The translations under genes and the position numbers were made by a program. A stretch of DNA of 64,000 nucleotides, from positions 6,444,480 to 6,508,479 of the forward strand of contig OZ004593.1 of NCBI GenBank assembly GCA_963924555.1. Reading direction: 5' to 3'. This DNA is from Crambe crambe. Lineage: Eukaryota > Porifera > Demospongiae > Poecilosclerida > Crambeidae. The notes under the pieces are model-generated. The model was not told the DNA's origin. It did no database searches and saw only the letters and a list, made by a program, of their open reading frames with translations. Each line of letters opens with the position of its first letter. Within the stretch, counting starts at the first letter, position 1. Of this stretch, positions 9,538 to 20,000 are shown one piece after another.

Positions 9538-12049
9538 TATTGATACTGACCAGGTATTATTGTGCCCACATCAGACACAGTGCTGCATCACACATGCCCA
9601 CCTCTTTATGCCCTTGTCAGTCACAAAGGATGGCAGTGCCAAAATAGGGGGTCGCTTGCACCTGTAGCATTGAATTCCTTAGGCATCCTCATTGGCCCAG
9701 AACACACAATAGTGGTGTTTATCACCCCACTGTTGAATGGGAGTGACAAGAACTTTATCAAACACTTGCCAATTCTTCCCTTGTTTCTATTCCATGGTGT
9801 CAGACTGTTTAATTTATTGGAATAACAGGGGATGTCTACTTCTCCAGAAGTTTAACCCATTCATTAACAAAGACAGTAGCTCCCTGTCTCAATTGCTTGA
9901 AATAAAGCAGAGTCCTAATCCAATAGCTAGCTAGCTAGCTGTTGACCAAACAATTCAAGGACCTGATAGAATTGGTTTAGAGTGTGTCAAGCATGCATTT
10001 GTTATCTTATACTACAAGAGACGAATTCCTTTGATTTGACCACATCGCATTGAAGGAGGCTGAGGAAAAGGTGCATGTCATGTTTTCTTGCTTAGGGAGA
10101 ACCTTATCCTATGCCAGTAATTTTTTTTTCAGCTGTTATTCTGATCCTTAGTAGCACGTGCAATAACAAAATATGTAGCAAGTAAAGACTTTCTATTTCA
10201 GAATTGACTCTGGGAAGAAAAAAAAAACAAAAAAACATGACATCGTGTAATTAGAGAGTCACATGTTGTTTATACTTAATTTTGTAAAATGAAAATGTAA
10301 AATGATGCTCAGCCTCATTCCCAAAGGCTAGCTGAGAGGTGTTTGCTGTTAAGACTAACCACTCCTTACTATTCAGCTAGTACTTGGAAGTGATGTATGA
10401 AATACTTTGGGACTTTGTCATTTTTTATCTCTGAAGGATAACAAACTTGGAGCTTTATTTGAATCCAATTAGATTAAAGAGTTTGTGTGTACTGAACTTA
10501 AAAAATGGTGTGATAACTGAACAAGGCTAACCGATAAGTAGGCATGGGGCTAATATGCTAGCATAATAATGGGAATAATAGGGGTTCACTGGAATCCCAG
10601 CATAATAGGCTTAGAAAATAATAATAGGCTGCAGTTATTATTATTAGCTACTATAACCTCGCTCCTCCCTAGCCCTAGCCCTAGCCCTAGCCCTTGCCTG
10701 ATTGTCAAGTGCTGGCATCTTGACTTTGCACAAAATTGATACTGCTGTGTGCATATTTTTATTTTATTTAAAAGCGGGATCAGCAAGAAAATTTGTACAT
10801 CTATGCAAGTACTCTTTCATGACATTTTGATACATATTGTTGAGAATAATAGGCTACTATAATGGGTCTGCTGGAGGAGCACTGCAGAATAGAATAATAG
10901 GCCAAAAAAAGAGCATTTTAGCCCCATGCCTACCGATAAGACATTTCCTTTCAAAATCTTTTTGTGGTAAAATTCCTATTAACAACTAATGAGATATTGT
11001 ATTGTGTCTGGGAAATTTAATATTACTGCCAACCATAGCTATGTGTGTCCAGATTAGTCATCAGATTCTGTTGTCTTTTCCAGGACCAATATCCTCCCGA
11101 GTCCTCCCCTCCCTTGTCTCCATCCCCCACCCTCATCCCCTCCCAGTCCTCATTCGTATGGAAACGAGACGCTGACCTCCCCATTGGAACATTCGGTGCC
11201 AAGGGGATCTTTTTGGAGGATAAGCTGTACATAGGTGGTGGGGATTGCAAAGACACCAACAGTGAGAAGGTGATTTATGAGTACGACATAAATGGCATTG
11301 TGCGTAAATGGACAGCATTACCTGCCGCCCCCGTGGTGTATTTTGCCCTCGCTGGCATCAATAAGACCCTGACCCTTGTAGGTGGGATGGATATGGTGAA
11401 AAAGATCGCCACCAATCAACTCACCAGCTGGGACAGGGAGTTACAGAAATGGGTGAATTGCTTACCCCCCATGCGACAAGCGAGGCAGGATTGTACTGCC
11501 ATGACACATCGAGTGTGGCTACTGGTTGCTGGAGGCATGAATTATAAGAAACCAATATACAACGTGGAGTTGTTGGACACCAACGCTCTACAGTGGCATA
11601 TGACACACCCACTTCCAAAACCCAGTGTTGGTATGACCTCTTGCATCATTAACAACACCTGGTACCTTCTCGGGGGGACCAATTTCACAGAACCCCTCAA
11701 AGGGGAGTGTGGACCGAAAGAGTATGTCTTCAGCCTCACACTGGACGAGAATATCGCCACCAATAAATGGACTTCTTTGCCCGACACACCCCTCTATTGC
11801 TGCTCCGCTGTACCCTTTGGGGATCACCTGATGGCAGTAGGAGGGACAGACAGTTTGACCTCCCGCACGTACAGCCCGTCTGTGTTTCTCTACTCCACAG
11901 CCAATGAGAAGTGGGTATATGTGGGGAACATGCCCTCTACTCGAAGCCAGGTCACCTGCGTGGTGCTCTCAAAAGGTCGGTTAGCAGTTATGGGAGGACA
12001 AGAGCGAAGTACAAAGTTGAGTAGAGCTGTGGAAGTCCTTTATTGCTGA
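5314..12049 (+). CDS. TKL-type kinase / coiled-coil / Kelch protein, N-lobe missing
   Basis: Three exons (5314-6060, 8909-9142, 11084-12049) join in frame to about 648 codons. Exon 1 encodes a tyrosine-kinase-like catalytic domain starting at the alphaC region (LRHPYIVQFLGVY), with catalytic loop HRDLTANN, DLG in place of DFG, and an APE-equivalent PPES. Exon 2 is a coiled coil (LKDRIKTLEKQL). Exon 3 has about five Kelch repeats (LYIGGG, LLVAGGM, WYLLGG, LMAVGG, LAVMGG). The glycine-rich loop and the VAIK lysine are absent because the segmental duplication ends exactly here: the first 11 codons ([11 protein letters not shown]) are CFAP44 exon read antisense. No acceptor is evident at the junction, so the original 5' exons are lost or elsewhere. 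It is probably a truncated, catalytically dead gene with an unusual parent architecture. Introns of 2.8 and 1.9 kb are long for this window. Confidence 0.75.
7430..7560. repeat. 16-17 bp minisatellite
   Basis: About eight head-to-tail units of roughly AGTGTCCTGATTAAGG, with small length and base changes at both ends. Short inverted pieces containing ACCTCT flank the array (near 7390 and 7574), so it could be the core of an old foldback element, but I could not define its ends. Confidence 0.8.
8040..8245. repeat. Diverged direct repeats in intron
   Basis: Several imperfect units of about 55-65 bp share the string AAGTTTACTAACAT followed by variants of GCAACTTGATCTTGTACATG. No coding potential is visible. 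Confidence 0.6.
9462..9535. repeat. (AG)n microsatellite
   Basis: An uninterrupted run of about 37 GA dinucleotides in the second kinase-Kelch intron. It produces arginine/glutamate and serine/leucine open frames that are not genes. Confidence 0.95.
10539..10932. mobile_element. hAT-like non-autonomous DNA transposon (MITE)
   Basis: A 394-bp element with terminal inverted repeats of about 21 bp beginning TAGGCATGGGGCTAA. It is flanked on both sides by the identical 8-bp sequence CCGATAAG (10531-10538 and 10933-10940). Perfect 8-bp target duplications and short TAGG-type termini are the mark of the hAT superfamily. The interior is rich in GCATAATAGG motifs, carries a (CCCTAG)4 run, and has no transposase. 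It sits in the second intron of the kinase-Kelch gene. The intact target duplication suggests a fairly recent insertion. Confidence 0.85.
10667..10694. repeat. (CCCTAG)4 short tandem repeat
   Basis: Four CCCTAG hexamers plus one degenerate unit inside the hAT-like MITE. It resembles telomeric CCCTAA but is not the same hexamer and is interstitial. Confidence 0.8.
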
Positions 12050-12269
12050 TGTGCAACATAGTTATAATCTCACAGTCATGGTGCAATAGTAATCATCACT
12101 TGCAATCATAGTTTGTGTGTCAATATCATTATTTATTGTTTTGTTGTTGTTTTACGAGAGCATGCAGCTGTAGAAAGGGTGGGTGTGGCTAATTAGTCTG
12201 CATGCGCGCGCAAGTCCCAGTTGAAGGCGCGGTTTTAACGTGTACCGTGTACCGTGTACCGTGCTGGTA

Positions 12270-15200
12270 CCTAGCCTATACCGTGCCGGTACCTATACCG
12301 CACATCAATGGCTGGGAATTTACTGCTAACGGGTGGCATCGTGTTTGCTTCGGGCAACCGTCCATCTCTCTGCGTCCATGGTGAGAGAGACATAGCTGTA
12401 GTGATCTACGAGAAAGCGGGCAAGCTATATTTCAGAGTTGGACGAGTAGACAAAGATAACTTCAGAATTCGCTGGGGAGAACGTAATTGCTATGGGTCGG
12501 GGACTGAACCCAGTGTAGCCTTAGTGTGCATCAACAATGAGGTATTCGCTATTATTGCTTACCGTTTGAAATATACTCGTAGTGTCAACAGATGTTGTTA
12601 CAGCATTGGGACAATTGTCCCAGATCAACTGACGATCCGATGGGGTAACGAAGCCTTCCTCTGTAAAGGAAAAAAGCCTCAAGTGGGTGCCAGTGACAAT
12701 GGAACCGTGATCGTAATTAGAGAAGGATCGTACTCAATTAATGCAATCTGTTATCATCAAGGAGCAATAGATATAAATGGCAGGGTTATAGATTGGCAGC
12801 GGAATCACGAAGGTCACCCACGAAAGAGGGCAATTGAGAACGTTTCTGGAGTCCAACCAACTGTTGCTGTGAATCGAGATTCTGTAGTGGTGGTGTATCG
12901 ATCGTGCCTGACATCACATGGCAGTCGGACTGAACTCTGGGATGTCGTGGGAACATTCAATCCCGAAAATGACATTATTTGGGGACAGACAACTCCGATG
13001 ATACGTCGAGGGGAAAATCCTAGTGTGAGTCTTAACAATGATGGAAATTTAGTGGAAATCTATCGGAATCCATGGAACAAACTATTGTATCACATTCACG
13101 GCAGACTAGGAGAGAATAGACTGATTCACTGGAACCCCTCTCATATGCACTTCATAGGGAAGTCCCCCTCAGTATCACTCTGTGATGATGGTTACATCTG
13201 TGAAGTGCACAGAGGATTCAGATCAAAACTCTGTTATTCCAACGGTGAGCTGAGGTATCATCAACGTGTCCCAGTCCGTGAACCAGAGCCAGGTGGAGAT
13301 CATGAGAACGAGGACAGTGATGTCGAAGAGGATGAACAACCACAGGGTGAGCACTGAAATATAAACTTTCATCATCACAATTCTTTTAAATCAATTTTAT
13401 ATGTTTTTAATTTAAATGCTGTGTTTTTATAAATGCTATTTTTGTTATTGTTCATCATCAACTATAGTATGTGTTACAGTACGAAGTTAGCTTGTTTCTG
13501 GCGGTGGTGGTTGAGGGGGTTGTGACGGGGGAAGAATGTGCCCTCCCTTGTGCTGGAGTATTTGTATTTCTCCACGCACGTTTTGTATGTCCAGTGATTG
13601 GAGTTGTATGATCTCCAGCAGCTTCTCATGCTCTTCTGGAGTCAAGTGACAATCATTGCCTGCCACCTCCTTGCTCTGGGGAAATACCAAAGATAATGTG
13701 TTTGTAGAAATAATAAGATTTCTACTTGAATAAAAACACTGCATGGTATAATACAGATGGCTGGTGGTCACACTAAAGAAATTTTATACACACACCAAGG
13801 GGATTTTTTATTTCTTTATGTGGAGTGTAGTGCAAAGAGCCCTGGATTTCAGCAGGTGTTTAGGATATTGCACTCAAGGAATGTCATGTGAGCCATTATG
13901 GCACATTAATTATCATAGGTTAACGATGCTTATCTATAATAATGCATTGACTCACCATAGATTTCTGTCTGATATCGAGTCTTTCTTCTATCCCTCTCAT
14001 AGTGGTGATCAGGCTGTGCTTACGATTCAGCCTGAGCGTGTTCTCTCGAACAACATTAAGTAACTCCTTCTTCTTCTGATTGATCTTGGCCTGGACTGCA
14101 GCCACTTCCTGGTTTCCCTGGTACTCCATCTCTCGTAGCTGATGTCTCTTCTCCTCAATGACTGGGTTGCTCTGAAGAACCTCCAATTTCTCAAGGTCCA
14201 CTATTTGACCAAATTTCATCAGCATGGCATCATTCACTCTGTCATTCAATTCATTAAGCTACAAACAATAATAACATCACATGAACAGTGAACGGAGAAT
14301 AATATTAATGGCCACTTAACATCACTGAGCATCTCTTTCTTCTCTCGTCCCATCTTTTTATAAGTGTGTTTCAACTCTCTATGCATGTAAATAACAAAGA
14401 GTGATCACACTGTCCGCCTTGTTATAAGATCCCCAATCATTGATAAGGTATACACCCCAATATCTGGTTATCATAATCCAAATCTGCCCATTACCATGAC
14501 TCACTTGAATTTCTTCTTTTCCTGCTGCTTCTCCAGTGCAAGTGCCCCAATCCTTTCATCAAGCTTCTCTAATGCAGAGGCTGAAAATACCAAACATGGT
14601 GCTATGGAGGTTGGAGGCTTCCCTAGTGGTTGGTAATGCATCAGCTGGTGCAGATACAGAACAACCACTTGATCCAACTCATTCAACTTCTGCTGCTTCT
14701 TGAGCTGGAAAGCCTGGAGGTCAGCACGAGCATTCTTCACTTGGCTGTCAACAGACTTGGCTTTCTTTTTCTGACTGTCTAATTCCTTGCGCTGGACTTC
14801 CAACAGCCTCTTTTCTTCAGCCACCATCTCCTCTAGATCCAGTCTCTGTTCACGCAGCTCACATGCTTTGCTGAATAGGGCTGGGTCACAGCCAGCAGGA
14901 CATACAGAATCATCCAATTCACCTTCATCTTCACTATCTTCATCACTAGAACTGCACATACAGATTCAATAATACAACAGGGTAACTGATCTTGATGGCT
15001 TGCTCTTATCAATAACACAAATGCTAACCGGACACTTAAACTCTCTATTTCTTGACAGCTAGCTAGCTCTCTCTACCTGAAGTCACTCTCTGATTCTTCT
15101 TCACTCTCTTCTTCTTCATCATCTTCCACACCATCCTTCTTCCCTTCACCCCTCTCTGGCTTACGCTTAGCACGTTTTACTTTTTTACGAAAGACCTGCA

Positions 15201-17055
15201 TGGATGACATTAATACCACGGTACTTTTAGCAATATATAAGGTTAGACTAATTTACTTTCATAAGAAAATCTTTGAATTTGTTGTCACCTACAGACTCAA
15301 TAAAGGATTGAGTCAAGGCCTTTTCTTGTTCTATAAGTTTTGCCAGCTTTTTCTCCTTCACAGATAATTCTCGTTGGCTCTCCTGAATCTGGATAAAACA
15401 TACAATCAGAAATTACTACCATCTTGACCTTGCATGGTTCAAAATTCATTTACTTTCATGGTAATGGCCATTTTCTCATGTTTCTTTGTCTTGTAACGAG
15501 TAGTAAAAGTCGTGCCCCTTTTCTCAAAATCCTTGAGTAAAGTCATCTCTTCAAATTGAGTGATATGCTTGAGGTTTGCTGCTATGATGGTGATGTCCAG
15601 GTAAGCTTTATCATGGCAGAGACGCGTCAGCACACTGTCAAAATCCTCTTGAAGTCTTTGGATCTCTTTGAGCAGTTTATCCTGTTCATAGATGCAACGA
15701 ATCTGTGATTGGGTAATAGAAAATCATCACTGGTTTGCATTATGACCATGAAAAAAATTTCCATTCCTTCTGACTCTGCTCATACCCCTGGGGCAAAAAA
15801 TTAGCCTCAAGCTCACTTGGTGTTCTTGATGCCTGATTCTCTGGATGGGATTCATAGCTTTCATCTCTTGGTCATATGAGGAGACTGAATCACTGTCTTC
15901 TTGCCCCTCCACTTTCTCACCATCACCATCAGTACCCTACATCCAGTAAGCATCTCTATGGAACTCATATCAACATATACAGAGGATACATTTCCTCTTT
16001 TATATTAATCAACTTCTACCCATACTTCTTGCTTGATTTGAGTAGAATCTCCAGCAATTGCCTCCTCTCCTTCCATTTCTTTCTTTCCCTCCTCCTCCCC
16101 TCCTCCCCCTTCTCCTCCTCCTCCCCCTCCCCCAAAGCCACCAAAGAAGCCCCCTTCTCCCCCTCCAGCTGCTTCCAGCTTCTCTGCCCTGTCCCTCTCG
16201 GCCTTCTCCTCCTTGAACTTCAGAAGACTCTCCTTGGTGTACTCCAGCTCTCGTTCAGGAACCTCTTCCGGTCGTATCACAGGGATAGGTGGGAGGGGCT
16301 TCCAATACCTCTGCTCCATGGTGGACTGCAGGCTCTTCATTTTTTCAATTAATTCGATAATCTATTACAAATATTTAGGCCTATAATAAACTCTTTTAGC
16401 ATAAAATATAATATCATACCTTATCTACAATAAGGAGTTTTTTATCTCTCAAAGCAATCAGCTTTTCATTGTAGCTCTTCTTTGTATCTAGGATCTAATT
16501 ATTATGATATAAACAATGTTGGAGGTTATAGTGTATAATTAATTACCTGCTGCCTGTGCCGTATAAGTTGCTCTCTCTTCTTGATAGTGGTGACTCGTTT
16601 ATCTTCAGGGACTACATAATTCTCTGCTGTTTTGAGCTTATAGTCACCCAAGTTGTCTCGTGCCTGCTGCAGAATAGCCGCATCTTCAGAACCATCAGAT
16701 TTTGCACTCGGCTTCTTATTCTCCAATTCCTGGCGCTACAAAAAAGATTAATAATGAGGATGTTCCTTTAATTGAGTAACATGATTGATTACTACCTCCT
16801 TTGCTCGCTGTTGTTTCCTATATTTCCTCAAGGCTTCCTTACTCATTTCTTGCTCAATATTTTCTCCTTCCTTCATCTCTCCTCCTTCTTCAGCGCTTTG
16901 ATGGCCTTCATTTTTCTTCAGACCTACACTGGAGCTATCCATCATTTTCTTCCCTTCTTCACTGGCTGGGACAGCCGATCTCATCGTACGGGAGGACGTA
17001 GCATCCCTGACTAGTTCCTCCATGATCTCCATAAACCTCTGGGATGGTAAAGGAG
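12270..17055. repeat. Segmental duplication, copy 2 (probable source copy)
   Basis: Direct copy of 567-5347. Here the sequence continues on the right into the rest of CFAP44, so this is the likelier ancestral location. Differences include about 50 bp of extra intron sequence near 13700-13760 and single-base changes in exons. A (GTGTACC)3 run lies immediately upstream, near the left boundary (12239-12260). Confidence 0.9.
12308..13357 (+). CDS. Beta-propeller-like repeat protein, copy 2
   Basis: This single-exon gene of 349 residues is the paralogue of 605-1660 at about 97 percent protein identity. It has the same six or so G..PSV.L..DG..VE..R repeats and the same acidic tail ending in QPQGEH. 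Differences are TGGIVF for TGSIVF, loss of a Thr-Pro pair in the TPMIRRGE segment, and scattered changes such as HFIGKSPS for HFIGKFPS. It is preceded by the 3' end of the kinase-Kelch gene 258 bp upstream, in the same orientation. It converges with CFAP44, whose stop codon is 130 bp away. Nothing in the context indicates a role. Both copies remain open, so both may be expressed. Confidence 0.85.
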   Translation: MAGNLLLTGGIVFASGNRPSLCVHGERDIAVVIYEKAGKLYFRVGRVDKDNFRIRWGERNCYGSGTEPSVALVCINNEVFAIIAYRLKYTRSVNRCCYSIGTIVPDQLTIRWGNEAFLCKGKKPQVGASDNGTVIVIREGSYSINAICYHQGAIDINGRVIDWQRNHEGHPRKRAIENVSGVQPTVAVNRDSVVVVYRSCLTSHGSRTELWDVVGTFNPENDIIWGQTTPMIRRGENPSVSLNNDGNLVEIYRNPWNKLLYHIHGRLGENRLIHWNPSHMHFIGKSPSVSLCDDGYICEVHRGFRSKLCYSNGELRYHQRVPVREPEPGGDHENEDSDVEEDEQPQGEH

Positions 17056-20000
17056 TCCTGAAGGAGCTGACCTGCTGCTCCCCATCAAAGGACCACACCA
17101 CAAATCTCTCACAGTCTACTCCATCCTTAAACCTAAAGAGATTGAGAAACTCTATTGTTTACTACTGTGGTTATCTATGCTTCCTGCTCAACATTACTTC
17201 CTATAACGAGTGTAGGTTTTAGATTACTATTGTGGTTATCTATGGTAAACCAGGTAATTGGTTTGTGCCACTTCAGATCATTATAGTGGTCAAATGAAAT
17301 GTTTATACTTGACTGAAATCTGTAATCCATACAGTAATCCATACTAAGTTGAATATCTCACTTTTTCTTGAGTTTGTCGAGAGCGATCCTGTGTTTCTCT
17401 GACTCCCAGCTCATTTCCTTGTGGACTAGTTCTACTTTCTCCTCTGTCTGCTTCTTCATGTTCTTCTCCATATCGGGGTCCATCACAAACTCACTGTTGG
17501 CAAGTCGGAGATGAGAGGGGAGCAGGCTGTTGCGACTCTGAAGTTTGGCAAATGTTCTTCTCAGGCTGGCTATCTGACGACGAACATGTTGCTTCTTTTC
17601 CTCAGCCAGTTTCATCTTGCGGTCGTGTTCAGCTTTCTGCTTGGCATCTTCAATACTGCAATACAATAATAATGTGTCCGCATAAAATGGAGCAGGCACT
17701 GAAGAATTTGAATTATTTTTGAACGTGTGGGTAGCTGGATACTATTGCTATATATGCGGATACTATTGCTATCGTGCCTGGCGGTGGTAGGTATAGCAAT
17801 TATTACCTGTAACTCTACATGGACAGTTTATAAGCTAGAATGGCTCAGAATACTGATGAACCAAAACCATTCAATGTCGATGTAGGCCCAAGAAGAGATA
17901 GTTCCATATTATATGATTCAGAAAAGGATATACAGATGAACCGGAACGATTCTTTGTCACTGAAAGTGCCTCAAAGAAGTAAAAGCAAGAAAAAAACTCA
18001 TAGCTGGCCATCACCACCACCATCTGATTCAAATGGTATGGAATATGATAGAACCCATCCTCGCAGAAAACAAATACCGAAGCATCCTGATGGAGACGAA
18101 GAAGATGACTCCCCATGCCCTAAGTCTAGCTCTGAATACTCCAATCATGAATCAACCCCAGAAACAGTTGGATCAAGCCCAGAAACAGCTCAAAATAGTG
18201 ACACAGACCCCAAGTCTGGCTCTGACGAATCCAACTATGAATCATGTTCAGAAACACCTCAAAATAGTGATCCTGTAAAAGTAGAATTTGGTAAGTGGTA
18301 ACTATCATACAGCATTCAGATACAAAGCTGTGATGCCTCCCTTACTTGATAAGCCCTACACTTGATAACTGGAATATTATCTCTCTCTATTACAGTAAAT
18401 GAAATAGTACCGGCAGAGTATCCAACATCGAATTGTTACAGGATTGAAAAAAAGTTTTTTGAAGAGAGTTCCACTGATCCAATTTGGACGAAAAGTGAAA
18501 AACAAACTGTAAAAAATATTGTACTGTCCACCCGTATATCCCTACTTCCAGATATGACCAATAGTGAGAATGAAAATAAGGTCCAATTAAAAATCTCACT
18601 GGGAATACTGGAAAATAAGCTTGTGGATTATGATTGCAAAGCTACGATAAATACTAAGATTATTGATACTGACTCAAATAAAGAATTGGAAATAAACGAA
18701 ATAGAACGTCAATTTAAGAAGGATAAAAGAAACCTCAATTGTATAATGGATTTGGTGTCACAGGAAAAGTTGGAAAAAAGCACAAGTGAGACCCTGGAGC
18801 TTCAGATCCAGGTTATAATAACCTGTGTTTTGAATGTTAACTATTAAGTGGTGCAAAAGCAGCAGTGACAATAGTTAAAGTACTAACTTTTGTAGCACTT
18901 GTTATTTAATTAAAACACTTCCTTATTGATCATCATGAATGGGGGAATACCAGGGGAATACCGAGGGAAATCCCGACCACATAATTAGAAGAAGGTTTCT
19001 ATTACAAAATCAAGGGATGATCTATAGCAACTTATTAAGCCCCTCCCCCTAATCAATAGGCCACACCAAGTCAATTATTAGTTTCTGGTCCCCTGCCTGT
19101 CTGCTAATCCCGCTCACTCGAATTAATATTCATGATTGGTCACGTGTAAACACTTTCAGATCATGTGATCTTAACCGTGGAGGCAGTAGCAAAAGAAGTA
19201 GAAGAACAGAGGACCTCATGTGTGCTGTGTGTGAAATGTTGTACTAGTTAGCTCCACCAGCCATGCCTTTGATCAATGTAACTGTTATATCTGAACATTC
19301 TACCCTTCTCCCGCGGAAGATTGCGAACGTTGCAGCAGCCATAATAGTCGCAATTACTGCCCTCCTTTTATGGAGTAGTTATAATAACATCAATTTAAGC
19401 AAAACAAAGCGGTGTATCATGTATGATAGCCACGGTGATTAACAAATCTGAGGCACAATTTTTACTGAAGCTCATTCTATGGCCACACCAAGTCAATTAT
19501 TAGTTTCTGGTCTTTCCCCTTTTCAATTAACATGTGGGCGAATACTCCTTGGACTCTGCCATTCAGAAACAATATCACATCCACTGTGAGAAAATTCTAC
19601 CAACCGTGAGAGAAGTTTAACTGCGGACAGAGAGAATATTGGTTAGCCAGCTAGCTTACCACTACATGCACTGTACATATTCATATTGCATTATTCATGA
19701 CAATTAAAGCATCACATGATTGCTGTCAGTGCTACTTCACGTGATCTTCCAAATCTGCTCCACTCGCATACACAGCTCAAATTACAAACTCTGGACTAGC
19801 GCTAACTAAATGTCTGATATTAGACATTTTCCAGGACTAATGAGCTCAAAGGAAGATAGTGAAATACACAAAATGGCATCTGAAGATTCATCAGAAAATG
19901 GCCACAAGCCAGCTAAAGTCACATCTTATAAGAATTCAAGAAAAAGAGCCTCTCCAGCTCCACTACCTTCAGAATCTGACTATAGTGTCAATGTGAAGGA

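Larger units (their letters stand above)
18848..19809. other. Spacer between nested genes A and B
   Basis: About 960 bp with no large gene. It holds a 59-codon ORF (19263-19442) with a membrane segment, two identical 32-bp direct repeats (19059-19090 and 19481-19512), and CACGTG/ATCATGTGATC-type motifs that recur just upstream of gene B, which may be duplicated promoter elements. Confidence 0.6.

Noticed and set aside
9456-9647. Arg-Glu repeat protein
   Set aside because: Translation of an (AG)n microsatellite in an intron.
10667-10694. Telomere-like repeat or internal telomere
   Set aside because: Only four CCCTAG units, not CCCTAA, and located inside a transposon with intact target duplication.
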